Counted from the stretch's first letter, positions 1 to 7,053 are shown. The stretch is DNA of 12,992 nucleotides from JAJPJX01 sp964568355 (GCA_964568355.1 CAZMRK010000413.1:1-12992); one strand, 5' to 3'. Numbers and translations are program-made. The notes: generated by a model from the sequence alone, not told the origin.

Positions 1-754
1 CGTCCGTGATGAGGCCGGCGAGCCGCCGGCCGGGGCCAGCGACGCAAGCGGCTCCCAGAGGGCGGGCGGTCATGGCGATGACCACCTGTTTGAGAGAATC
101 CTCCGGCGAGGCCCAGGCGAGATCCGTGTGCATGGCCTCACGGACGCGCAGCCGGAGATTGCGGCCAAGCTGCCCGGAGGGATGGAAGCGGCCGAACTGC
201 TCGGGGGTGAGACCTCGCGCCTCGATCAGAGCGATGGTAAGCGCGTGGCCGATGGCCATGGCGACGATGGCGCTGGCGGTAGGGGCAAGGTTGTTTTGGT
301 CGGCTTCCCGCTCCACCGACGCGTCCAACACGACGTCCATTTCGGCGGCGAGCGGAGAGGAGGGATTCCCGAGGATTCCAATCAAGGGGGAGTGAAACTC
401 GCGCAGGGGTGGCACCAGGCGCAGGAGTTCGGCACTGGTGCCGCTTTTGGAGAGCATGACCGTCGGATCGCCCGGAGAATAGATGCCGAGATCGCCATGG
501 CCGGCTTCCGCGGGATGCAGGAAGACGGCGGGCGAGCCGGTGCTGCGCAGGGTAGCGACCAGTTTGCGGGCGATGTGGCCGGACTTGCCGATGCCGGTCA
601 CGACGATCTTGCCCGGATGCGAGCGGAGGATCTGGACGGCACGGATGAGCTCGCCGTTCAGGCGAGCAGCAGCCGCGGAGAGCGCCGCGATCTCGATCTC
701 CATCGCACGTTCGGCGGCTGCCAACCATCGTTCGGGCTGGTCATGGCTCTGCAT
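1..754 (-). CDS. kdsD: Arabinose-5-phosphate isomerase, KpsF/KdsD/GutQ family (C-terminus cut by window edge)
   Basis: The enzyme interconverts D-ribulose 5-phosphate and D-arabinose 5-phosphate, the first step towards Kdo of lipopolysaccharide, in the cytoplasm. The 251 visible residues hold a SIS domain at about 37-170, with GIGKSGHIARK at 54-64, HPAEAGHGDLG at 80-90 and SKSGTSAEL at 102-110. They then show LAPTAS at 156-161, FHPSGQLGRNL at 190-200 and the start of a first CBS domain from about 206, reaching GLITD at the edge. Lys57, Glu109, Glu150 and His191 line up with the known E. coli KdsD active-site residues Lys59, Glu111, Glu152 and His193, a constant offset of two. Roughly 75 C-terminal residues (the rest of the CBS pair) lie outside the window. 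I chose the ATG at 754. A TTG at 802-800 that overlaps the receptor stop (TTGA) would add 16 residues and couple translation; neither start has a good ribosome binding site. It is the last visible gene of the leftward DUF58-receptor-isomerase series. Family assignment is firm; KdsD rather than GutQ role is inferred. Confidence 0.93.
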   Translation of the reverse strand, partial: MQSHDQPERWLAAAERAMEIEIAALSAAAARLNGELIRAVQILRSHPGKIVVTGIGKSGHIARKLVATLRSTGSPAVFLHPAEAGHGDLGIYSPGDPTVMLSKSGTSAELLRLVPPLREFHSPLIGILGNPSSPLAAEMDVVLDASVEREADQNNLAPTASAIVAMAIGHALTIALIEARGLTPEQFGRFHPSGQLGRNLRLRVREAMHTDLAWASPEDSLKQVVIAMTARPLGAACVAGPGRRLAGLITD

Positions 755-798
755 AACCGGATTGTAGGCGGATTCGCCGGCTCCGGGGAGTATGGCGC

Positions 799-2769
799 TC
801 AACGCAGGCGGCCGTCCCACCGGAGACCGATGCGCCAGAGGCGCGGTGCGCCGACGTTCGGAGTGGGGCTGAACGCCGTATAGAACTGGCGGTCGAGCAG
901 GTTTTCGATGGCGAGAGAGGCGGACAGGTTCTTGGCCAGATATTGCCGGACGACCAGTTGCACGACGGTGAAACCGGGCAGCAGGAACTGGTTGAGGTCG
1001 TCATCGAACTGGGAGGCATAGCTGCGTATTCCGGCTGAAGCGAAAGTCCCGCCTCGCGAATAAGTGAGGCCGGCCGAACCCTGGTGCCGCGGCACCTGGG
1101 AGAGCCGCGGGCCGGTGGAGAAGCGCGAATCCACGTACAGGTAGCCGATCTCGCCGCGCCAGTTGCGCCAGCGCTGCTCGGCGCTGAGTTCCGCTCCGCG
1201 GCTGAGAGCGGCACTGGCGTTCTGCCGCTGGCGGATGATCTGGTTGGCGGAGCTGGAGAGGGTCACGTTGCTGATCAGGTCGGAGAGCGAGTTCCGAAAG
1301 AAGGTGAGGCGGACGGCACCGGACTCGCCGACATAATCGAGGCCGGCCTCGGCGCCAAATACCTTTTCCGGGTGGAGGGCGCTATTCGCCTGGGTAAGAG
1401 CATTTCCCTGCTGGAAATTGCGGAACAGCTCATTGAGCGTCGGTGCACGAAAGCTGCGATAGACCGACCCGCGCGCGCGCCAGCGCTTGCGTCCGACAAC
1501 GAAGCCCGCGCTCGGGCTGAAGAAGGTGCTGTCCTGGCCGGTGAAGCTGTGGCGGGCCCCGAGAAAAAAGCGGGCGGGACCGAAATTCTTATCGGTTTGG
1601 ACGAACAACCCGTGCTGGAACTGGCTGCCACCGCCTACGCGGAGGAGCGTGGGGAACAGATAGTCGGTACTGTAGCCTTGGGTGCGATAGAGATCGCCGC
1701 CGCCGGTGAGATTCCAACCGTTCTGGTGGTGTTGCCAGAAGGCAGCCCCGCCGCCGGCTTCGGAGGGAACGCGCTGGTTGTAGGTGAGAGTCTCCGTATT
1801 ACGGCCCGGGGCTACTGAGGAAAAGGTACTGCGAAAGCCTTCGCGGCTGTAAAAGCCAAGCAGCGATAGCGAATCGTTGGTCATCTGCCGCTCATAGTGG
1901 AGCGCGATTTCGCCCATGCCAGTGGAGTTGTGCTGCAGCATGGTGCCGTTCTGTCGCTGCTCGGCGAGGATATCGGTTTTGAAGAACATGCGATTGGCGC
2001 CGCCGAAATAGTCCAGCCGCAGGTTGCTGGTGGTGAAGCGGACGTTGGAGCGGGTATCGGCGCGGCCACGCAGATTTTCCGGAATGATGAAGTAACCGTC
2101 GGTGGTATAGGCACGACCGTAGCCGGAGATGGCCCAACGGGACCAGAGGTTGGAGAATCCGGCGGTGACGTCGTGAGAGTCCTGGTTCCCGCCCTCGTAG
2201 GAGGCATCCAGGTGAAGGTGCTCGGGCTCGCGGGTAAAAAGGCCGATGGCGCCGCCCATGGCTCGATCGCCGAAGATGCTGGTAGAGGCGCCCCGGGAGA
2301 CTTCCACCCGATTCAGCTCGGTAGGCATGAAGCGGGTCCAATAAACCCAGCCTCCGAAAGGGTCGTTGGCGGGAATGCCGTCCCAGAGAACGAGGCTGCG
2401 GCTGGTGCCGGACGCCGCCATGCCTCGCAGCGACACGCCTTGCGTGGTGGGATGGGCGACCAGGCTGGAGGAACGCCGATAGAGGCTGAAACCCGGGATC
2501 TGGCGCAGACGGTCGTCCATGTCGGTGCCGGGAATCTGGTCGAGGCGTTCGCGGTCGACCACGGAGATGTTGGCGGGAGTTTCGGTATCAATGTGCTCCA
2601 CGACGGTGATGGAGGTTTTCACCGGGGGAAGCTTATCCGGCGGCTGGTCCTGTTGGGCGGGCATCAGGCGTGGGAAAAGCATCACGCCCAAGCATACGAG
2701 CAGATGCCCAACCGCGATCCTGGAACCGGTCGGGGGCAACACTAAGAACGATTTGATAGCTGCTTTCAT
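799..2769 (-). CDS. TonB-dependent outer-membrane receptor, BtuB/CirA-like size (656 aa)
   Basis: This is an outer-membrane beta-barrel that imports a scarce ligand (iron chelate, cobalamin or similar) using TonB energy. Residues 1 to about 39 form an export signal with a hydrophobic run (IAVGHLLVCLGVMLF, 18-32) and a likely cleavage site near MPAQ. A TonB-box-like ITVVE stands at 54-58. A plug domain covers about 64-180, with the typical VSLRGMAASG at 112-121, LVLWDGIP at 126-133, NRVEVSRG at 153-160 and MGGAIGLFTR at 171-180. The rest is barrel, with the late motif FRAPTLNELF and the closing strand GLRWDGRLR. The length fits the 600-700 residue siderophore/vitamin class rather than the giant Oar class seen further right. 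The annotated ATG has GGAG about ten bases upstream, but the first 137 bases overlap the DUF58 gene in another frame; internal GTG (2742) or TTG (2739) starts would leave a shorter signal peptide. The protein ends in Arg rather than the usual aromatic residue. The ligand cannot be told from sequence. Confidence 0.92.
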   Translation of the reverse strand: MKAAIKSFLVLPPTGSRIAVGHLLVCLGVMLFPRLMPAQQDQPPDKLPPVKTSITVVEHIDTETPANISVVDRERLDQIPGTDMDDRLRQIPGFSLYRRSSSLVAHPTTQGVSLRGMAASGTSRSLVLWDGIPANDPFGGWVYWTRFMPTELNRVEVSRGASTSIFGDRAMGGAIGLFTREPEHLHLDASYEGGNQDSHDVTAGFSNLWSRWAISGYGRAYTTDGYFIIPENLRGRADTRSNVRFTTSNLRLDYFGGANRMFFKTDILAEQRQNGTMLQHNSTGMGEIALHYERQMTNDSLSLLGFYSREGFRSTFSSVAPGRNTETLTYNQRVPSEAGGGAAFWQHHQNGWNLTGGGDLYRTQGYSTDYLFPTLLRVGGGSQFQHGLFVQTDKNFGPARFFLGARHSFTGQDSTFFSPSAGFVVGRKRWRARGSVYRSFRAPTLNELFRNFQQGNALTQANSALHPEKVFGAEAGLDYVGESGAVRLTFFRNSLSDLISNVTLSSSANQIIRQRQNASAALSRGAELSAEQRWRNWRGEIGYLYVDSRFSTGPRLSQVPRHQGSAGLTYSRGGTFASAGIRSYASQFDDDLNQFLLPGFTVVQLVVRQYLAKNLSASLAIENLLDRQFYTAFSPTPNVGAPRLWRIGLRWDGRLR

Positions 2770-3751
2770 TCGCAGGGGACTCCGGAGGTTTCCCCGGGCG
2801 GGGAGACACCAGCGCCAGGTACTTCAGAATAGTATATACGTCGGCTTCTTCCGGAGTGCGGCACGAGAACTCGTGAGTGCGGAAGTGAATGCCAATGGCG
2901 CGTTCGGCGAGCCGCCAGGCAAGGAAAGCGCAGCAATTGACGGCGTTTTCGAACCAGGCCTCCTCGCCGTGGGGGATGTCGAGGTCGAAGAAGATTTCGA
3001 TCGACTGCTCTTGCTCGCGCGCAAATTCGCGGACCTGGAGGTGACCGGTGTGGGCGGTGGCTTTCCAGTCTACGTGGCGGGAGCTCTCGAAGGCCTGATA
3101 GGGACGGATGCGATAGAAATCGCGGCCCAGACCGCGGTAGTGAGTCTCGATTTCGCCGCGGATGCCGGCCAGCAGATCTTCGAAGCCGGGCTGAGAATCG
3201 AGAGGAGGGTAGACCAGGATCTCACGGCGCAGCGTGACGCGCACGGTTTTTTCCAGGAACCCGAAGGGGAAGCGGGTGGAGAACGCAAAGCTATTTTGGC
3301 TGTGGGCGCCGCGCCGGGCGAAGCGCACGGCCACGGTTTCCTCGATGATCGCGCCGCCGGGGATTACCGGGAAATAGACGGGCGAGGTCAGGACCGGCGG
3401 CGTGCCACTTTCGATGCCGATGACGTGGATGGAAAACGAAGGCATCCAGGACTTGGAATTGCGGACATAGAGATGCGCGGAAGTGATGCGGCCGGCGGCG
3501 ACATGCTCGGGCAGGAGGAAATCTAGCTCGAGACCGGCCAGGCAGAGGCGGCTGATGAAGCTCGAAACCATGAGTGTGGCGAGCATGGCCGCCAGGATCA
3601 GGAAGAGCAGGTTGTTGGCGGAGGCCGCGGCGGCCGAGGCCACGATCGCCACGGCGCAGAAGAAGAGCAGGCCGCTGCGGGTGACGCGGTATTTGACCCG
3701 ACGCAGCAATAACCTCCGCAGTGCCTGGATGCGTGCTCGCACGGTCCCCAC
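2633..3751 (-). CDS. DUF58 domain-containing membrane protein
   Basis: This 372-residue protein has a basic N-terminus (residues 1-26), two closely spaced membrane segments at about 27-44 and 47-65, and a soluble remainder. The DUF58 core is clear: YRGLGRDFYRIRPYQ at 205-219, RHVDWKATA at 225-233, LQVREFAREQEQ at 238-249, and the vWA-like strand IEIFFDLD at 251-258 with its acidic end. Proteins of this family usually stand next to a MoxR AAA+ ATPase and a transglutaminase-like or vWA protein, and are thought to work in complex assembly or envelope maturation; the biochemical role is unsettled. Here no MoxR gene is adjacent. Instead it heads the leftward series and its last 137 bases overlap the receptor gene. 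The start is a GTG at 3751; a second in-frame GTG at 3742 lies just after a GGGGA and is a possible alternative. The permease gene diverges 26 bases away. Confidence 0.9.
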   Translation of the reverse strand: MGTVRARIQALRRLLLRRVKYRVTRSGLLFFCAVAIVASAAAASANNLLFLILAAMLATLMVSSFISRLCLAGLELDFLLPEHVAAGRITSAHLYVRNSKSWMPSFSIHVIGIESGTPPVLTSPVYFPVIPGGAIIEETVAVRFARRGAHSQNSFAFSTRFPFGFLEKTVRVTLRREILVYPPLDSQPGFEDLLAGIRGEIETHYRGLGRDFYRIRPYQAFESSRHVDWKATAHTGHLQVREFAREQEQSIEIFFDLDIPHGEEAWFENAVNCCAFLAWRLAERAIGIHFRTHEFSCRTPEEADVYTILKYLALVSPRPGKPPESPANESSYQIVLSVAPDRFQDRGWASARMLGRDAFPTPDARPTGPAAG

Positions 3752-3756
3752 ATCTG

Positions 3757-3767
3757 TTGTGTCACAA
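3757..3767. promoter_or_regulatory. Palindrome TTGTG-T-CACAA in the divergent gap, possible operator
   Basis: The 26 bases between the DUF58 start (3751) and the permease start (3778) contain a perfect five-base inverted repeat with one central base. It sits where both upstream regions meet, so a regulator bound here could affect both genes. No convincing -35/-10 pair is visible for either gene. A short palindrome can occur by chance, so the operator role is only a suggestion. Confidence 0.3.
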
Positions 3768-3777
3768 TCGAAGATCC

Positions 3778-5124
3778 ATGTCGAGTGTATCTGCGGTGGG
3801 AGGTGGGGAGAAACCCCGCCTGCGGCGCGCGCTGGGTCTGTGGGACCTCGTGTTCTATGGCATCATTCTGATCCAGCCGACGGCGCCGATGCCGATCTTC
3901 GGAGTCATCAGCCAGGAGGCACGGGGGCACGTTGTCACCACGATTCTGATCGCCATGTGCGCCATGCTGTTTACGGCGATCAGCTATGGGCGCATGGCGC
4001 GAGCCTATCCCAGCGCGGGATCGGCTTATACGTATGTGGGACGGGAGATCCACTCGGGACTTGGATTCGTGACCGGGTGGAGCATGGCAATGGATTACAT
4101 GCTCAACCCGATCATTTGCACCATCTGGTGCAGCAAGGCTGCGATGAATATCGCGCCCGAGATTCCCTACGCGGGGTGGGCCATCTTTTTCGCGCTGCTG
4201 TTCACGGTGCTCAACTTGCGAGGAATTCGCAGTTCAGCACGAACGAACGAGTTTCTGGTGGCCGCGATGTCATTGGTCCTGGTTTACTTCTTTATCGCCT
4301 CAGCGCGGTACATTCTGCACCTGCCGGCCGTCTCCTACACCAGGCCGTTCTACGATCCAGCGAATTTCTCCTGGGGAGCGATCTCGACAGGCACCTCGAT
4401 CGCGGTGCTCACCTATATCGGCTTTGACGGCATTTCGACGCTCTCTGAAGAAGTGAAGAATCCACGACGAAATATCCTGCTGGCGACGGTACTGACCTGC
4501 CTGATCACCGGCGTATTGGCGACCCTCGAGGTGTATGCGGGCCAACTGGTGTGGCCGGATTTCAGGAGCTATCCGGATGTGGACACAGCGATCTCGTTTG
4601 TGGCGGGGCGGGCAGGCGGAGTGCTGCTGTTCCAAGTGGTGAATGCCACGCTGCTGGTGGCGACGATCGGGTCAGGCATGGGATCGCAACTGGCGGCGGC
4701 GCGCCTGCTTTATGGCATGGGCCGGGACAATACGATTCCGCGGGGATTTTTCGGCGTGATCGAAGCCAAGCGGGGCGTGCCGCGCAACAATGTGCTGTTC
4801 ACGGGTGCGCTGGCGCTGGTGGGAGCCTTCCTGATGAGCTACCAGTTGGGCGCGGAGTTGCTCAATTTCGGGGCTTTTATTGCGTTCATGGGAGTCAACG
4901 CCGCCGCTTTTACACACTACTACCTGCGGCAGCCGGAGAAGAAACTGGGCAACCTGTTGCCGCCACTGGCGGGCTTTTTGATCTGCCTGTACATCTGGCT
5001 CAGTCTGCGTACACCGGCGAAGATGGCTGGCGGGCTTTGGCTCCTGGTCGGTATCGGCTATGCGGCCTGGAAGACCGGCGGATTCCGACGGGCGATCGTG
5101 TTTTCCGAGCCGCCGTCCGACTAA
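3778..5124 (+). CDS. APC-superfamily amino-acid permease (448 aa)
   Basis: This is an inner-membrane secondary transporter for amino acids, amines or related compounds, expected to use a proton gradient or exchange. Hydrophobic segments run through the whole protein, consistent with about 12 helices. Family motifs are visible: YPSAGSAYTYVGR at 77-89 (helix 3 region), GFDGISTLSEEVKNPRRN at 215-232 (helix 6 and following loop, the most diagnostic stretch), and AARLLYGMGRDNTIPRG at 307-323 before a later helix. The length is normal for bacterial APC permeases. I chose the ATG at 3778 because the residues before it, in a longer frame from 3721, overlap the divergent DUF58 gene and do not look like protein; the ribosome binding site is weak. 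It stands alone between a divergent gene and the IclR promoter. The substrate is not predictable from what is visible. Confidence 0.93.
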   Translation: MSSVSAVGGGEKPRLRRALGLWDLVFYGIILIQPTAPMPIFGVISQEARGHVVTTILIAMCAMLFTAISYGRMARAYPSAGSAYTYVGREIHSGLGFVTGWSMAMDYMLNPIICTIWCSKAAMNIAPEIPYAGWAIFFALLFTVLNLRGIRSSARTNEFLVAAMSLVLVYFFIASARYILHLPAVSYTRPFYDPANFSWGAISTGTSIAVLTYIGFDGISTLSEEVKNPRRNILLATVLTCLITGVLATLEVYAGQLVWPDFRSYPDVDTAISFVAGRAGGVLLFQVVNATLLVATIGSGMGSQLAAARLLYGMGRDNTIPRGFFGVIEAKRGVPRNNVLFTGALALVGAFLMSYQLGAELLNFGAFIAFMGVNAAAFTHYYLRQPEKKLGNLLPPLAGFLICLYIWLSLRTPAKMAGGLWLLVGIGYAAWKTGGFRRAIVFSEPPSD

Positions 5125-5249
5125 GCCGTCAACCCTACACTGCTGACAACTGCGTCTCGAGAACGTGCTGGAGTCGAGCCGCATGCGCGTGTGGACTGAC
5201 CGCTTCCCCTAGTACTCATCTTTTTGTGTTCAGCTATGCCGAACAAAGA
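5125..5249. other. Intergenic region between permease and IclR promoter
   Basis: No gene or clear rho-independent terminator is visible here after the permease stop. The left part has only weak short inverted repeats, such as CTCGA at 5156-5160 with TCGAG at 5173-5177. The right end, from 5220, is AT-richer and carries the half-sites described separately. Confidence 0.6.
5227..5245. repeat. Inverted repeat TGTTC-N9-GAACA just upstream of the IclR promoter
   Basis: Two five-base arms at 5227-5231 and 5241-5245 are perfect reverse complements around a nine-base spacer. They end four bases before the proposed -35 box, around position -50 of the transcript. The placement suits an operator for the regulator encoded downstream, since IclR proteins commonly bind palindromes at their own promoters. 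No binding-site consensus was available to compare with. Confidence 0.4.
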
Positions 5250-5278
5250 TTGACCTTAGGAAAGTGGCTAAATATACT
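5250..5278 (+). promoter_or_regulatory. Sigma-70-like promoter for the IclR-aldolase-receptor-NHL unit
   Basis: TTGACC at 5250-5255 and TATACT at 5273-5278 are separated by exactly 17 bases, each one mismatch from consensus (TTGACA, TATAAT). Transcription would start near 5285. That makes the GTG at 5264 an unlikely start and favours the ATGs at 5297 or 5312 for the regulator. It is the best promoter-like signal I found in the window and lies in the only sizeable gap before the four-gene series. Confidence 0.65.
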
Positions 5279-5311
5279 CTTACCCGCAGCAACGTTATGT
5301 ATGATCTATCC

Positions 5312-6115
5312 ATGCGGTCAGCAAAGCTGAACAGAAAGACGCGTGCTCCGCGCGACTACGCTGTCTCGTCGGTCCGTAAGGCCCTGGAACTTCTGGGCTG
5401 CTTTACACCCCGCGCCACTTCGTGGCCGCTTTCCGAGCTTGCCCGTACGGTGTCTATTCCGAAAAGCACAGCGCACAACCTGCTGCGTACGCTCCAGGCA
5501 TTCGATCTCGTTCGCCAGGATCCCGAAACTCACCTCTATCATCTAGGTCCACGCGCTCTCGAACTCGGGCTGGCCTTCTCGCGCGGGACGGATCTTCTCT
5601 CTCTGGCCCGCCCGCAGTTATCCCGCCTGGCGGAGACTTGTGGGGAGACGGTCAAATTGGGCGTTCTCTCCCGTGATCAGGTGCTGATCATCGCGGCGGC
5701 GGAATCGCGGCATCAACTGCATACGCGCGGGGATGTGGGCACGCGATGGCCCCTGCACTCCACCAGCCTCGGAAAAGCCATTCTCAGTGTCCTGCCGGCC
5801 GAGAAAGCCGCCGAAATTCTCACCCACCAGGGGATGCAACGCTTCACTCCCGCCACGCTGACTACCTGGGCGGAGCTGGAGGGTGAACTCAAACGAATCC
5901 GCAGCCGCGGCTATGCCCTGGACCTGGAGGAGAACGAGTCGGGTGTGTGCTGCATCGCGGTGCCGGTCACCGATTCTTTGCAGCGCACGGTCGCGGCCAT
6001 CAGCATCTCCGGCCCCTGTGTGCGCATTCGCGGGGCCGCACTGGAAGAGTTCACCGGGCACGTGATGACCGCTGCCCGTACCATCGCCAGGTATCTGGAC
6101 CAGGAAACCCTATGA
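5312..6115 (+). CDS. IclR-family transcriptional regulator
   Basis: This is a cytoplasmic DNA-binding regulator that responds to a small metabolite, typically of carbon or aromatic catabolism. From the ATG at 5312 it has 267 residues, normal for the family. The winged helix-turn-helix covers about 16-78, with YAVSSVRKALELL at 16-28 and the recognition region SIPKSTAHNLLRTL at 48-61. The effector-binding domain covers about 92-265, with HSTSLGKAILS at 149-159 and EENESGVCCIAVPV at 206-219, the classic E-x-G-V-x-C-I-A-x-P-V signature. An ATG at 5297 would add five residues; a GTG at 5264 lies within the proposed promoter and is disfavoured. No start has a good ribosome binding site, so the leader may be very short. 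Its stop overlaps the aldolase start (ATGA), so the two proteins are probably made from one message, and the regulator likely controls this operon and itself. Confidence 0.94.
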   Translation: MRSAKLNRKTRAPRDYAVSSVRKALELLGCFTPRATSWPLSELARTVSIPKSTAHNLLRTLQAFDLVRQDPETHLYHLGPRALELGLAFSRGTDLLSLARPQLSRLAETCGETVKLGVLSRDQVLIIAAAESRHQLHTRGDVGTRWPLHSTSLGKAILSVLPAEKAAEILTHQGMQRFTPATLTTWAELEGELKRIRSRGYALDLEENESGVCCIAVPVTDSLQRTVAAISISGPCVRIRGAALEEFTGHVMTAARTIARYLDQETL

Positions 6116-7029
6116 ATATTTCCGCCATACACGGAATCATTCCGCCCATGGTCACGCCGTTTCGGAAAGATAACGGCATTGACGAGCAGGCTCACCGCGC
6201 GGAGGTGCGCTATCTGATCGAAACTGCGGGGGTCCATGGAATTGCGGTCTGCGGCAGCACCGGCGAGGGCCACACGCTTTCCACTGAAGAGACCCGCCGG
6301 ATCACCGCGTGGACCGTCGAAGAGGCGCGCGGCCGCGTCCCGGTGATCACCGGCATCATCACCAATAGCACAGCCTCCGCGGTGGAACGCGCCAAAGCCG
6401 TGGCCGACCTTGGTGTGGTCGCTCTCCAGGTGACACCGGTTCACTATGTTTTCCGGCCGGACGACGATTCCCTGTTGCGCCACTTTGCCGCTATCACTGA
6501 GCAGAGCGGCCTTCCGGTCATCATCTACAATGTCGTCCCCTGGTCGTACCTGCTGCCGCCGCTGCTGGTGCGCATTCTTAAAAGCGTGGAAGGAGTGATC
6601 GGCGTCAAGCAGAGCGCCAGCGATATGAAGGCTCTGGCCGATCTTTTGCTCCTCATCGAAGAGGCGGAGATCGCGGACCGCGTGCGCATTCTTTCCGCGG
6701 TCGATGCTCTGCTGTACCCCTCGTTTCAACTTGGTTCCCACGGCGCTGTAGCTGCCATCCTGACGGCTGCGCCGGAATGGTGTGTATCCCTATGGAACGC
6801 CGTTCAGGCCGGCCGTCAGGAAGAAGCGCTTCGCCTTCATAAGAATTTGCTGCGGCTGTGGAACGCTCTGGACGCTCCGAATCTGCCTGCAAATGTGCGA
6901 GCCGCCATGCGGCTTTGCGGGCGGGATGGAGGCGTCCCGCGCCCGCCGATGCCGGCCAGTTCCCAGGCCCAGGAGGAACGCATCCGTCAGGCCTTTGTCA
7001 AAGCTGAACAACCCGTCTCGCTGCGCTAA
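6112..7029 (+). CDS. DapA / N-acetylneuraminate-lyase superfamily aldolase
   Basis: This 305-residue TIM-barrel enzyme belongs to the class I aldolases that make or break a bond to pyruvate or a related keto acid through a lysine Schiff base. Visible signatures are IIPPMVTPF at 9-17, GSTGEGHTL at 48-56 (carboxylate-binding loop), VIIYNVVPW at 136-144 with Tyr139 as the general acid-base residue, and GVIGVKQSASD at 161-171 with Lys166 as the Schiff-base lysine. In true dihydrodipicolinate synthases the YNVPxRTG motif supplies an arginine five residues after the tyrosine; here that position is Trp144, so a role in lysine synthesis is unlikely. Candidates are cleavage of a 2-keto-3-deoxy sugar acid, a sialic-acid-like sugar or a hydroxy-keto acid. 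The start overlaps the IclR stop by four bases, and the receptor follows after 24 bases. This context points to catabolism of whatever the receptor imports. Confidence 0.93.
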   Translation: MNISAIHGIIPPMVTPFRKDNGIDEQAHRAEVRYLIETAGVHGIAVCGSTGEGHTLSTEETRRITAWTVEEARGRVPVITGIITNSTASAVERAKAVADLGVVALQVTPVHYVFRPDDDSLLRHFAAITEQSGLPVIIYNVVPWSYLLPPLLVRILKSVEGVIGVKQSASDMKALADLLLLIEEAEIADRVRILSAVDALLYPSFQLGSHGAVAAILTAAPEWCVSLWNAVQAGRQEEALRLHKNLLRLWNALDAPNLPANVRAAMRLCGRDGGVPRPPMPASSQAQEERIRQAFVKAEQPVSLR

Positions 7030-7042
7030 CCAGGCGAGGCCG

Positions 7043-7048
7043 AAGGAG
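7043..7048 (+). promoter_or_regulatory. Ribosome binding site AAGGAG deciding the receptor start
   Basis: AAGGAG ends five bases before the ATG at 7054, an ideal spacing. An in-frame GTG at 7048 uses the last base of this site and therefore cannot be its start. This is the clearest Shine-Dalgarno sequence in the operon. Confidence 0.8.
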
Positions 7049-7053
7049 TGAGT

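Larger units (their letters stand above)
5227..5333. repeat. Nine-base inverted repeat TGTTCAGCT / AGCTGAACA bracketing the IclR promoter
   Basis: The arm at 5227-5235 is an exact reverse complement of the arm at 5325-5333. The two arms enclose the whole proposed promoter, the start site and the candidate start codons of the IclR gene. The left arm also belongs to the shorter TGTTC-N9-GAACA repeat. Such spacing would fit a looping operator pair, but coincidence remains possible. Confidence 0.35.

Noticed and set aside
128..883. Long plus-strand and other minus-strand open frames across 6-883
   Set aside because: They are shadows of the isomerase gene. Their translations are rich in Arg, Gly and Ala with no family motif, whereas the minus-strand frame from 754 gives a clean SIS domain.
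1084..3526. Plus-strand frames of 244, 282 and 335 residues
   Set aside because: They lie opposite the receptor and DUF58 genes, which show full family motifs on the minus strand. GC-rich coding DNA often leaves the opposite strand open.
5264..5311. GTG start for the IclR protein at 5264
   Set aside because: It lies between the -35 and -10 boxes of the proposed promoter, so the transcript would not contain it, and its AGGA is too close to the GTG.
4551..5330. 259-residue plus-strand frame overlapping the permease end and IclR start
   Set aside because: It overlaps the permease in another frame, runs through the intergenic region and promoter, and has no recognisable motif.
5911..6741. 276-residue minus-strand frame under the IclR and aldolase genes
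   Set aside because: It is opposite two well-supported genes joined by an ATGA overlap and shows no domain.
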